From CAYHWW01 sp964360145 (GTDB lineage: Bacteria; Bdellovibrionota; UBA1018; CAYHWW01), in assembly GCA_964360145.1 (NCBI GenBank), contig CAYHWW010000051.1, positions 1 through 18,344 of the forward strand: a stretch of 18,344 nt of DNA, given 5' to 3'. The position numbers were made by a program, and so were the translations under genes. Shown one piece after another: positions 1 through 6,922 of the stretch (positions within the stretch are counted from its first letter, which is position 1; each line of letters opens with the position of its first letter). The notes beneath the pieces were generated by a model. That model was not told the DNA's origin, did no database searches, and saw only the letters and a list, made by a program, of their open reading frames with translations.

Positions 1-152
1 TGGTATTGAGAGAGGTACAGCCGTCGTTCTTCCACCTCACGCAGGTGATGTAAAACCGCGACGCCCACCCTCCGTTCGTCGGCGACAAGAGTTTTTAATT
101 CAGTGACGAGGTGCGAGGCATCATGTGCATCAGCAGCACGCCACAGAGCGTA
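1..152 (-). pseudogene. HNH-endonuclease-family N-terminal fragment, no proper start, cut by window edge
   Basis: Reading the minus strand from a TAA at 155-153 gives an open frame that continues off the left edge. Its core reads LVTELKTLVADERRV, then LHHLREVEERRLYL. This Lys/Glu/Arg-rich helical pattern resembles the N-terminal region of the multicopy HNH-endonuclease family common in Bdellovibrio and relatives, where it precedes a distant C-terminal HNH motif that would lie outside the window. No ATG, GTG or TTG lies between the stop at 155-153 and the conserved core. The only near-start is CTG at 146, which has no Shine-Dalgarno sequence. ATG codons around 125-132 are in another frame that stops after a few residues. 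I read it as a gene with a damaged start or a relic copy; an unusual CTG start is the alternative. The family assignment is from memory of the motif, not from a search. Confidence 0.5.
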
Positions 153-331
153 TTACCGCGCAAATTATGGGTGAACTCTGGGCGGGGGCACTACTTCGCT
201 CTGATCCCCCGTCAAGAAAAATCGAAATTATTTAAAAAATTACTGTGCGTCCCCGCCGCGGAAAAACGCACGGTTCGGCTCCGCAATCAGTGCTGTTGAG
301 TCTTTCACCACTCGATGCTACTTTTCCCGGC

Positions 332-1270
332 ATGTCCCGCGCCCGCAAGACCGCGCTCTTCATCGCCGACCCCTGGGACACGCTGGAACCCACGACGGAA
401 ACCACATTGATCCTCGCCCGCGGCGCCGCGGAGCTGGGCATTGTCTGTCACTGGGCCACCCCGGAACAAATTTCCTGGCGCGGCGATCGCTTTATAGTAG
501 CTAACCCGCGGCCCTTGCTGCCCGGCGCCATGGCCTTAGGCCCTCCCCTCCTGGATCGACCGCTGCTCTCCTACTCCAGCGCCCACTGGCGCTGTGATCC
601 GCCGGTAACCATGCTTCAAATGCGCTTCTGGAGCCTCCTTGCGGGCCTCGTGCCCAGGAATTTCCTGTGGAACTCACCCCACGCGCTCCTCACATGGAAT
701 GAGAAGTATGCGCCGCTGCGTTTCCATCGCTGGGCTATCCCCACGACGGTGGCTCAAGACAGCGCACTCTTCCAAGCAGAGCACGCTCGGCTCAAAGACC
801 CCCAGGGCCGCACGGTATTCAAACCCGCGGCGGATGCCGCCAGCCGCGGCGTGACATTGCTTGCCGACCCCGGTGAGTTGCCTGCGCTCATCGATCGGCA
901 CGGCCCCTGGCCCGTACTCCAAGCCTTCGATGCCCGCATCGCCGCCGGTGAAACTCGGGTGTTCCTGCTGAAAGGCTCCCTCAGTGGCGCCCTCCGAAAA
1001 ATCCCCCAAGCCCACGCCCCCATCATGGGCTGGGACCGGGACGAGGAGAAACCTCATCTCAAGCCCGCCGTCCTCACGGCTTTACAAAAAAAGCGCGCCA
1101 CCACCGTGGGACGGGCGCTCCTCGAAGCAGGGGTCCACTTCGCGACCCTGGATTTCATCGGCGCCCGCGTCCTTGAAGTCAACGTCACAAGCCCCGGCCT
1201 CGTTTTCGCATTAGGCGCGGAAAACGCAAGGAAGCTCGCTAGGGACTACTGGAAAAAACTACCCCGCTGA
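332..1270 (+). CDS. GshB-like ATP-grasp ligase (glutathione synthetase family)
   Basis: The product is 312 residues, close to bacterial glutathione synthetase (about 315). The N-terminus (IADPWDTLEPTTETTLILA, about 11-29) matches the GshB pre-ATP-grasp domain, which binds near 'DPxxTLxPxxDSTxxL'. The segment NSPHALLTWNEK (114-125) matches the family's 'NSPxALRDxNEK'. The catalytic half keeps KPAAD (164-168), ETRVFLLKG (207-215, the Arg that contacts ADP/substrate), LDFIG (273-277) and EVNVTSP (282-288), whose Glu282 and Asn284 are the expected Mg ligands. Two parts differ from classical GshB. The small loop 'GMGG' after KP is AASRG, and the glycine-rich lid after KIPQ (223-226) is replaced by HAPIMGWDRDEE. 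The enzyme should join a carboxylate and an amine with ATP, but glutathione as product is uncertain. I chose the ATG at 332 because GshB homology begins there; an in-frame GTG at 245 would add 29 unlikely residues. No clear ribosome site is visible. It converges with the MerR gene and overlaps it by 12 bp. Confidence 0.85.
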   Translation: MSRARKTALFIADPWDTLEPTTETTLILARGAAELGIVCHWATPEQISWRGDRFIVANPRPLLPGAMALGPPLLDRPLLSYSSAHWRCDPPVTMLQMRFWSLLAGLVPRNFLWNSPHALLTWNEKYAPLRFHRWAIPTTVAQDSALFQAEHARLKDPQGRTVFKPAADAASRGVTLLADPGELPALIDRHGPWPVLQAFDARIAAGETRVFLLKGSLSGALRKIPQAHAPIMGWDRDEEKPHLKPAVLTALQKKRATTVGRALLEAGVHFATLDFIGARVLEVNVTSPGLVFALGAENARKLARDYWKKLPR

Positions 1271-1648
1271 ACTTGCTCGACAGAGTTTTTCCAATGCCAT
1301 CAGGCGGTCCCGTGCCCGGCTCAGCGCATCCACGGCCCGCTCATCCAGCGCGACACGTGGGACCAATGCCTGTTTGAGCTCCCCGTGGCGCTTCAACTGC
1401 CCCATGTGCTTGCGGGCCCCCTCGATGGAAAAACGCCGGACGTAAAGCAGGTCCTTGATCAACAAAACCGTTTCAATTTGAGTCCGCGTATACTGGCGGC
1501 GACCACCGCCGTCCTTTTCAGGGCTCAACTGGGGAAACTGCGTTTCCCAATAACGCAATACGTGGCTCTTCACGCCGGAGAGGCGAGCGGCGTCCGCGAT
1601 ATTGAAAAACATTTTATCCGGGATGCGAACCATCCGCTCCAGATCCAT
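1259..1648 (-). CDS. MerR-family transcriptional regulator
   Basis: The 129-residue product carries an N-terminal MerR winged helix-turn-helix (about 14-80): FNIADAARLSGVKSHVLRYW, then an RRQYTRTQIETVLLIKDLLY stretch. The end is a short predicted helical tail rich in Leu, Arg and Ala. There is no effector domain and no cysteine cluster for metal or redox sensing, so the ligand is unknown. It lies 16 bp downstream of ihfA. A small MerR-type gene directly after ihfA is a recurrent arrangement in proteobacteria, and it is probably co-transcribed with the pheST-ihfA operon. The start at 1648 is the first in-frame ATG; internal ATGs at residues 6 and 13 are possible because the ribosome site is weak. 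Its 3' end overlaps the convergent GshB-like gene by 12 bp. Confidence 0.9.
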   Translation of the reverse strand: MDLERMVRIPDKMFFNIADAARLSGVKSHVLRYWETQFPQLSPEKDGGGRRQYTRTQIETVLLIKDLLYVRRFSIEGARKHMGQLKRHGELKQALVPRVALDERAVDALSRARDRLMALEKLCRASSAG

Positions 1649-1664
1649 GGGCGGTGCCTGCCTT

Positions 1665-1970
1665 TTATTCTTTTTTGCCGGAAGTGCCTTCGGTGATGAT
1701 GTTCACATCCTCCCGCAACACTTGTGATGGCTTGAAGGTCAGCACGCGGCGAGCGGAAATCTTAATGGCCTCGCCGGTTTGTGGGTTGCGACCGATCCGC
1801 TCTTTTTTGTCGCGGACTACGAAGTTGCCGAACCCGCTGATTTTGATTTTTTCGCCACGGGCCAGTGTGTCTTTGATCGTGTCGAAGATCAATTCCACCA
1901 GGTCTGCAGCTTCCTTCTTGGAGTACCCGATCTTTTGATGAAGCGCTTCGATGATATCTGCTTTGGTCAT
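1665..1970 (-). CDS. ihfA: Integration host factor alpha subunit
   Basis: The 101-residue DNA-bending protein of the HU/IHF family starts MTKADIIEALHQKIGYSKKE, typical for IHF alpha, followed by LVELIFDTIKDTLARGEKIKISGFGNF. The beta-arm tip holds GRNPQTGE (60-67), whose proline (Pro63) intercalates into DNA, and the body ends ISARRVLTFKPSQVLRE. Length matches the family (about 99). IHF acts as an alpha/beta heterodimer that bends DNA at specific sites in transcription, replication and recombination; the beta gene is not in the window. It lies downstream of pheT, the conserved position for ihfA. The roughly 97-bp gap after pheT is larger than other gaps in the cluster, so an extra promoter is possible, but I see no convincing one. 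A short purine-rich site (AGAGGG) lies just before the ATG. Confidence 0.96.
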   Translation of the reverse strand: MTKADIIEALHQKIGYSKKEAADLVELIFDTIKDTLARGEKIKISGFGNFVVRDKKERIGRNPQTGEAIKISARRVLTFKPSQVLREDVNIITEGTSGKKE

Positions 1971-2067
1971 AGACCCTCTTGGTCAAATAAGCCCTGATAT
2001 CAATAGGATAAAAGAACATGGGCCCGAAACCAAAAGAAATTTTCAGATTCTTTCAGTGGGGAGCGTT

Positions 2068-4566
2068 TTATTCAGTGCGAAGCAGCAGCCCCAGCTCTTT
2101 TTGCAGGCCAGCGACGAGCTTTTGACTCGCCGCATTGATGTCTTGCTCTTCCAGAGTGCGGTCTGGGGCTCCCAGAGTCACCGCAAAGGTCAAGGAACGA
2201 TGCCCAGGGGGCACTGAGCCGCCAGCAAAGACATCAATGACCTGCACAGCCTCTACGAGGGGTTTACCCAACTTCTGCACGGCATTGACCACTGTGGCCG
2301 CGGAAGTGGCATCCGGGACCACAAAGGAGAAGTCTCGCTCCACCCGGGGGAAGGCAGGTAGGGGCGAGTATTTGCGCTCGCCTTTGGATATATCCAAGAG
2401 TCGATCCAGGGACACTTCAAAGGCCAGCACCGGATGTCGCGCTTTCACCGCGGCCTCTCTGGCGGGGTGAACACGCCCCAAAACGCCACAAGGCCCAGGG
2501 CCCAGGGCTAACTCCACGGCCTGAAAGGGATGGAACTGCGGGTAACGGCCAGGGCTCGCCTCACGAAGCTCCCGCACCCTCAGTCCACGGGCGCCAAGAA
2601 TATCGAGGAGGGACTCCAATACGCCCTTCAAATCAAAGAAGTCAGCGGCACGATCCTGGGCAGCAAGCCCACTGACCGCGGCCCGACCGGTCATGAGCAC
2701 AGCGAGGCGCCATTCTTCCTGGACGCCGGTTTCCGATTTATCATCGGTGAGGAAAACGGGGCGCATCTCAAAAAGACGCAGGTCCTTCTGCTGGTGACGC
2801 AGGCCGGTAACCATGTTCTCGAAGAGGCCGCCTAAAAGCGTGGGCTTCATGGTGGTGAACTCTTCGTTGAGCGGATTGCGGAGCGTCACGAGCTTCACCG
2901 CGAGGGTGGCATCGGGGAGCCAATCCTCCGCCCGGGCCCGGGACGTGAAGCCGTAGTTCACGCACTCACTAAACCCCTGGGTGGCAAGGGCCTGGCGAAT
3001 CTTCTGGAGAGAGCGACCGCGAGCCACGATGGGGGAGCCATGGGCTTGAGCCACCGCGGGATTGTCGGAAAGCCGCGGCATGCGCGAAACCACGCGGTCA
3101 TAGCCGATGACTCGCAATGCCTCTTCGAAGAAGTCTTCGTTGGCAACCACATCGGGTCGGTAGCTCGCGGGGCTCACAACGATGTTGCCTTGGGCGGAGC
3201 CTTCGCAGGGAAAGCCTGCTGCTTTCAGGGCCTGAGCGATCTCTTCGGGTCGGAAGGCGGCACCCACGAAGGTATTGAAACGCTCCACGGAGACGGGAAT
3301 TTTCACAGAGTGGTCTTTCAAGCTCCGTATCAGCTCTTCGTGGCCCTTGGCGAAGGCACTGACACGACCTTGGAAGACTTTGCCACCACACACTTCGGCG
3401 AGCAACGCAGCGGCACGATCAGAGGCCCGGGCGACCATCAGTGGATCAATACGACGCTCGTAGCGGTGAGAAGCTTCGGTGTGCTTGCCGTGGCGACGGG
3501 CAGCCCCACGCACGGTTGCGTAGTGGAACTCCGCGGCTTCCAGCGCGAGCCTGGTGGTGGATTCACCCACCTCGGAGTTAGCGCCCCCCATGACACCTGC
3601 CAATGCGATGGGTTTCTCTGAATCAGCAATGACGAGATCGCTGTCCACGAGCTTGGCCTCGGTGCCATCGAGCAAGGGAAGCTTGTCCCCTGCATGGGCA
3701 AGACGTGCGCGGATGGTTTTCACTGCTCCCACCCCTGCACTCAAAAAATCGTAGTCAAAGGCATGGAGAGGCACGCCGAGTTCCAGGAGCACGTAGTTGG
3801 TGACGTCCACCACGTTATTGATGGCGCGCACGCCGCATGCCTCAAGGCGCCGTGTCATCCACCCGGGGCTGGGCCCCACCTTCACGCCCTCGATGTAGCG
3901 ACCGTGGTATTGGAGGCAGCCACTGCCCTCATCCAGCTGCACGCGAAGTTTCGTGGTGGTACCCACGGATTGCTCGGCGAGCTTGGGCATGGGGGCTTTC
4001 ACTTGCTGGCCTAAAATGGAAGCTAACTCCCGGGCCACTCCGAGAATGGAGAGGGCATCGCCGCGGTTAGGCGTCACGTTGAGGGTGAACACCGTGTCTT
4101 CCCGCCCCAGGTACTGGGCCAGCGGCGTCCCCACGGGGGCTGCTTCAGGCAGAATGAGAATGCCCTCGGACTCCGCCGCGAAGCCAAGCTCGGACTCTGA
4201 ACAAAGCATGCCGTGAGATTCCACATCGCGGATCTTGCCCACTTTGATCTCAAGGCCATTGGGCAACACAGCGCCCACCTGAGAAAGCGCGACCCGATCG
4301 CCGGCTTTGAAGTTCTGGGCGCCGCAGACGATTTGCAGGGTTTCTTTGCCGTTATTCACCTGGCATACGGACAAGCGTGTGGCGTTGGGATGGGCGCTCT
4401 TCTCAACCACCTGGGCCACGACCACTTTGGCAAGGCCCGCGCTCATGTCCTGAATAGCCTCGACCTCAAGACCACGGAGGGTGAGTTTTTCCAACACGCC
4501 ACTGAGATCCGTCTTGAGCGGAGTGATATCGATGAAATCGCTAAGCCATTGAACGCTGACTTTCAT
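2068..4566 (-). CDS. pheT: Phenylalanine-tRNA ligase beta subunit
   Basis: The 832-residue beta chain of the alpha2/beta2 cytoplasmic enzyme that charges tRNA-Phe begins MKVSVQWLSDFIDI. It contains the EMAP/tRNA-binding OB domain (about 40-150; VVEKSAHPNATRLSVCQV, then GMLCSESELG). The B3/B4 editing domain covers the middle third (RAINNVVDVTNYVLLELGVPLHAFDY). Next come a B5 domain, a pseudo-catalytic core, and a C-terminal FDX-ACB anticodon-binding domain (about 737-830; AFPRVERDFSFVV, GHRSLTFAVTL). It is somewhat longer than the E. coli protein (795). It starts 3 bp after the pheS stop codon, with GGAG placed 8 nt before the ATG, so the two subunits are almost certainly translated from one mRNA. 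Confidence 0.98.
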   Translation of the reverse strand: MKVSVQWLSDFIDITPLKTDLSGVLEKLTLRGLEVEAIQDMSAGLAKVVVAQVVEKSAHPNATRLSVCQVNNGKETLQIVCGAQNFKAGDRVALSQVGAVLPNGLEIKVGKIRDVESHGMLCSESELGFAAESEGILILPEAAPVGTPLAQYLGREDTVFTLNVTPNRGDALSILGVARELASILGQQVKAPMPKLAEQSVGTTTKLRVQLDEGSGCLQYHGRYIEGVKVGPSPGWMTRRLEACGVRAINNVVDVTNYVLLELGVPLHAFDYDFLSAGVGAVKTIRARLAHAGDKLPLLDGTEAKLVDSDLVIADSEKPIALAGVMGGANSEVGESTTRLALEAAEFHYATVRGAARRHGKHTEASHRYERRIDPLMVARASDRAAALLAEVCGGKVFQGRVSAFAKGHEELIRSLKDHSVKIPVSVERFNTFVGAAFRPEEIAQALKAAGFPCEGSAQGNIVVSPASYRPDVVANEDFFEEALRVIGYDRVVSRMPRLSDNPAVAQAHGSPIVARGRSLQKIRQALATQGFSECVNYGFTSRARAEDWLPDATLAVKLVTLRNPLNEEFTTMKPTLLGGLFENMVTGLRHQQKDLRLFEMRPVFLTDDKSETGVQEEWRLAVLMTGRAAVSGLAAQDRAADFFDLKGVLESLLDILGARGLRVRELREASPGRYPQFHPFQAVELALGPGPCGVLGRVHPAREAAVKARHPVLAFEVSLDRLLDISKGERKYSPLPAFPRVERDFSFVVPDATSAATVVNAVQKLGKPLVEAVQVIDVFAGGSVPPGHRSLTFAVTLGAPDRTLEEQDINAASQKLVAGLQKELGLLLRTE

Positions 4567-4569
4567 GGG

Positions 4570-5604
4570 TCACGCTCCGAACTGTCTGAGAAAACGCAGG
4601 TCGTTCTCGAACAAAAGACGCAGGTCAGGGATGCCGTACTTCAGCATGGCCACACGCTCTACCCCGATACCGAAAGCGAAGCCGGATACCGCGGCGGGAT
4701 CGTAGCCCACAGCCTTGAATACATTGGGGTGCACCATGCCGGCCCCCAGAATTTCAAGCCAACCCGTATTTTTGCAAACGCGGCAGCCCTTGCCTTTGCA
4801 CTGCACGCAGGTCACGTCCACTTCGGCGCCGGGCTCCACGAAGGGAAAGAAGCTGGGGCGCAACCGGATTTTCGTCTGGGCGCCAAACATTTCACGGGCG
4901 AAGTATTCGAGACAGCCCTTCAACTCCGCGAAGCTCACCTGCTTATCAACGTAGAGCCCCTCCACTTGGTGGAACATGGGGGAATGGGTGATGTCGTAGT
5001 CTGAGCGATACACCGCGCCGGGGCAGATGATGCGCAGGGGCGGCTTCCCTTTCAGCATGCTACGGATCTGCATGGTGGACGCCTGAGTGCGCAGCAGCTT
5101 GCCGTTTTGGAGGTAGAAAGTGTCCTGCATGTCCCGCGCTGGGTGATCCGCGGGGATATTCAGGGCATCGAAGTTGTTGAACTCCGTATCCACCTCAGGG
5201 CCATGGGCCACATCAAAACCGATCCGAGCAAAGATCTCGTTCATCTCCGCGAGAATTTTGGTCACGGGATGCAGAGACCCCTGGGGACCCCGCACGCCGG
5301 GCAGAGTGACGTCGATGCGGTCGCCGACGAGGCGGGCTTCCAGCTCTTTGGCTTCAAATACAGTGCGACGGCTCTGGATGGCGCCCTCAACTTTGGCCTT
5401 CACCTCATTGGCTTTGGCGCCGATGCGAGGGCGCTCGTCGTTGGACACATCTTTTAAACCACGAAGGAGCAGACTGAGCTGCCCCTTCTTGGAAAGATAG
5501 GTGTTGTCCACCTCGGTGAGCGCGGCAAGGCTGTCAGCGGCTTGCACCGCCGCCAAGGCTTGCCCTTCGAGACTCTCGATCTGACTGAGGAGATCGACGG
5601 CCAC
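4570..5604 (-). CDS. pheS: Phenylalanine-tRNA ligase alpha subunit
   Basis: The 344-residue catalytic class II synthetase subunit has an N-terminal coiled-coil arm (about 1-90) that contacts tRNA. Class II motifs follow: DTFYL (161-165), HSPMFHQVEGL (207-217, motif 2 region) and GFAFGIGVERVAM (308-320, motif 3). Between motifs 2 and 3 lies CVQCKGKGCRVC (266-277), a four-cysteine insert that probably binds zinc. E. coli PheS lacks it, but from memory it occurs in many deltaproteobacterial and other bacterial PheS proteins. The start is GTG at 5604, 6 bp after the rplT stop. No Shine-Dalgarno sequence is obvious, which suggests translational coupling to rplT. No pheM-like leader peptide or attenuator is visible in the 6-bp gap. 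Confidence 0.98.
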   Translation of the reverse strand: MAVDLLSQIESLEGQALAAVQAADSLAALTEVDNTYLSKKGQLSLLLRGLKDVSNDERPRIGAKANEVKAKVEGAIQSRRTVFEAKELEARLVGDRIDVTLPGVRGPQGSLHPVTKILAEMNEIFARIGFDVAHGPEVDTEFNNFDALNIPADHPARDMQDTFYLQNGKLLRTQASTMQIRSMLKGKPPLRIICPGAVYRSDYDITHSPMFHQVEGLYVDKQVSFAELKGCLEYFAREMFGAQTKIRLRPSFFPFVEPGAEVDVTCVQCKGKGCRVCKNTGWLEILGAGMVHPNVFKAVGYDPAAVSGFAFGIGVERVAMLKYGIPDLRLLFENDLRFLRQFGA

Positions 5605-5610
5605 GGCGCT

Positions 5611-5961
5611 TTAAGCAGCTACAGCTTGATGTACTACTGCTTTGAAGGCGGCAGGATCGGTCACGGCGAGATCAGCGAGGATCTTGCGATCCAACTCGAT
5701 CTTGGCGGCCTTCAGACGTGCCACGAAAGAGCTGTAGTTGATGCCGTACTCAGCGAGAGCGGCACCAATGCGGGTGATCCACAGGGCGCGCATGTCACGC
5801 TTACGGTGATGGCGGCCGCGGTAAGCGTAAACGCTGGCGCGATCGACGGCCTCAGAGGCGCGACGGATGGTATTTTTGCGGCGATGCGTGAAGCCTTCGG
5901 CGCGATCTAAAATCTTTTTGTGGCGGCGGCGGTTCTTAGTGCCCCGTTTAACTCTTGCCAT
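5611..5961 (-). CDS. rplT: Large ribosomal subunit protein bL20
   Basis: The 116-residue basic protein starts MARVKRGTKNRRRHKKIL and continues with the family core RASVYAYRGRHHRKRDMRALWITRIGAA. This matches L20 in sequence and length (about 117). L20 binds 23S rRNA early in 50S assembly and, in several bacteria, represses its own operon by binding the rpmI-rplT mRNA. A good ribosome site (AAGGAG, 8 nt before the ATG) precedes it. It follows rpmI by 42 bp and is 6 bp ahead of pheS. Confidence 0.98.
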   Translation of the reverse strand: MARVKRGTKNRRRHKKILDRAEGFTHRRKNTIRRASEAVDRASVYAYRGRHHRKRDMRALWITRIGAALAEYGINYSSFVARLKAAKIELDRKILADLAVTDPAAFKAVVHQAVAA

Positions 5962-6003
5962 GACTACTACTCCTTAAAAGCTGAATCGACTGGGGGGAAA
6001 TGT

Positions 6004-6204
6004 TTAGAATGCGTAGGGCAACGTGCGGCGGACGTGAATGACGTCGGACTCATGCACGAAGCCGGCCTTGCGCTTGCCGAGCTTGCTGCCGGGGGACTTG
6101 TTCGTGAGAATGTGGCGCTTGCCGCTCTTTTGGATTTTCACTTTGCCGTTCTTATTGACGCGATAGCGTTTTGCGGCGGCTTTTTTTGTTTTCATCTTAG
6201 GCAT
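6004..6204 (-). CDS. rpmI: Large ribosomal subunit protein bL35
   Basis: The 66-residue, lysine-rich protein starts MPKMKTKKAAAKRYRV and contains the L35 core HILTNKSPGSKLGKRK. Length is normal for bL35 (about 65). It is part of the 50S subunit. It lies 14 bp downstream of infC with a purine-rich site (GAAGGAAAA) before the ATG, so translation initiation on rpmI is probably linked to infC translation, as known for this operon elsewhere. Confidence 0.98.
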   Translation of the reverse strand: MPKMKTKKAAAKRYRVNKNGKVKIQKSGKRHILTNKSPGSKLGKRKAGFVHESDVIHVRRTLPYAF

Positions 6205-6218
6205 GACTGCTTTTCCTT

Positions 6219-6845
6219 CTACTTATTTTCTTCGACTTTGGGGCTGGCGGCGGGCTTGGCGGGAGCCGCGGCTTTCACTTTGGTAGCGTTGGGGAGGGGG
6301 GCCAGAACCACCGTCAGGCGCTTGCCTTCAAGTTTCGCGGGCGACTCCACGATGCTGCAATCCTTCATTTTCTCGATGACGCCACGAATGAGTCTATGAC
6401 CGTTTTCCGCGTAGGCGATCTCTCTGCCTCGGAATGTCACTATGATCTTCGCCTTATCGCCTTCTTCCAAGAACCTACGAATGTTGTTGGTCTTGTAGTC
6501 CAGGTCATGCTGATCGATCACGGGGCGCATCTGCACTTCTTTGATGTTGATGACTGTCTGCTTCTTCTTGGCCTGCTGGGTCTGTTTCTTTTTCTCGTAC
6601 TTGAACTTGCCGTAGTCGGTGATTTTGCACACCGGCGGCGCGGCAGTGGGAGAAACTTCGATGAGATCCAAGCCGCGTTCCTTCGCGATGCGCAGGGCTT
6701 CTTGAGGGCTCATCACCCCCAACATACCGCCTTCATCATCAATAACCCGGATTTGTGGTACCCGGATCATTTCGTTCACCCTCATGCTGTCTTTGTTGGC
6801 AGCCCTTGGGTCACGCATGCCTCTGGATTGGAATGGAGCAGCGAT
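6219..6845 (-). CDS. infC: Translation initiation factor IF-3, probable AUC start
   Basis: IF-3 binds the 30S subunit, prevents premature subunit joining and proofreads start codons. The N-domain is visible as RVNEMIRVPQIRVIDDEG, the linker region as PPVCKITDYGKFKYEKKKQ, and the C-domain contains VQMRPVIDQHDLDYKTNNIR and VTFRGREI. An Ala/Pro/Lys-rich tail of about 20 residues follows. The first ATG in frame (6818) has no usable ribosome site. Nine codons upstream, at 6845, an ATC follows a perfect AGGAGG (6860-6855) with a 9-nt spacer, which gives 208 residues. IF-3 genes characteristically use rare starts (AUU in E. coli, AUC in Myxococcus xanthus) so that IF-3 represses its own synthesis. 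The AUC assignment is inference from spacing and this precedent. The gene heads the rpmI-rplT-pheST-ihfA cluster. Confidence 0.9.
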   Translation of the reverse strand: MAAPFQSRGMRDPRAANKDSMRVNEMIRVPQIRVIDDEGGMLGVMSPQEALRIAKERGLDLIEVSPTAAPPVCKITDYGKFKYEKKKQTQQAKKKQTVINIKEVQMRPVIDQHDLDYKTNNIRRFLEEGDKAKIIVTFRGREIAYAENGHRLIRGVIEKMKDCSIVESPAKLEGKRLTVVLAPLPNATKVKAAAPAKPAASPKVEENK

Positions 6846-6854
6846 TGTCAGTAA

Positions 6855-6860
6855 CCTCCT
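6855..6860 (-). promoter_or_regulatory. Strong Shine-Dalgarno site that decides the infC start
   Basis: On the minus strand the sequence is AGGAGG, followed by nine nucleotides and then ATC GCT GCT in the infC frame. The nearest in-frame ATG is 36 nt downstream of this site, too far for normal initiation. The site therefore points to the ATC at 6845 as the start codon. Confidence 0.75.
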
Positions 6861-6880
6861 GAAAAGAAAATGAACTCACT

Positions 6881-6909
6881 CTTTAATTGAATGTGACGGA
6901 AACCGTCAA
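6881..6909 (-). promoter_or_regulatory. Putative sigma70-type promoter for the infC operon
   Basis: On the minus strand TTGACG (6909-6904) is separated by 17 nt from TTAAAG (6886-6881). The -35 box is 5/6 to consensus and the -10 box only 3/6. The position is about 35-40 nt upstream of the infC start, in the only gap between nadE and infC. It would drive infC-rpmI-rplT-pheST-ihfA. The weak -10 box keeps confidence low. Confidence 0.35.
6894..6908. repeat. Perfect inverted repeat between nadE and infC
   Basis: TGACGG-AAA-CCGTCA is a 6-bp perfect inverted repeat with a 3-nt centre. It lies 15 bp past the nadE stop and overlaps the putative infC -35 box. It could be an operator for a dimeric regulator or a short hairpin that ends nadE transcripts. 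No U-tract follows on the minus strand, which weakens the terminator reading. Confidence 0.5.
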
Positions 6910-6922
6910 GCAAAACATGGGC

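Noticed and set aside
183..211. GGGGG/CCCCC hairpin upstream of the GshB-like gene
   Set aside because: A 17-nt loop and no U-run or upstream gene on that strand; low support as a terminator.
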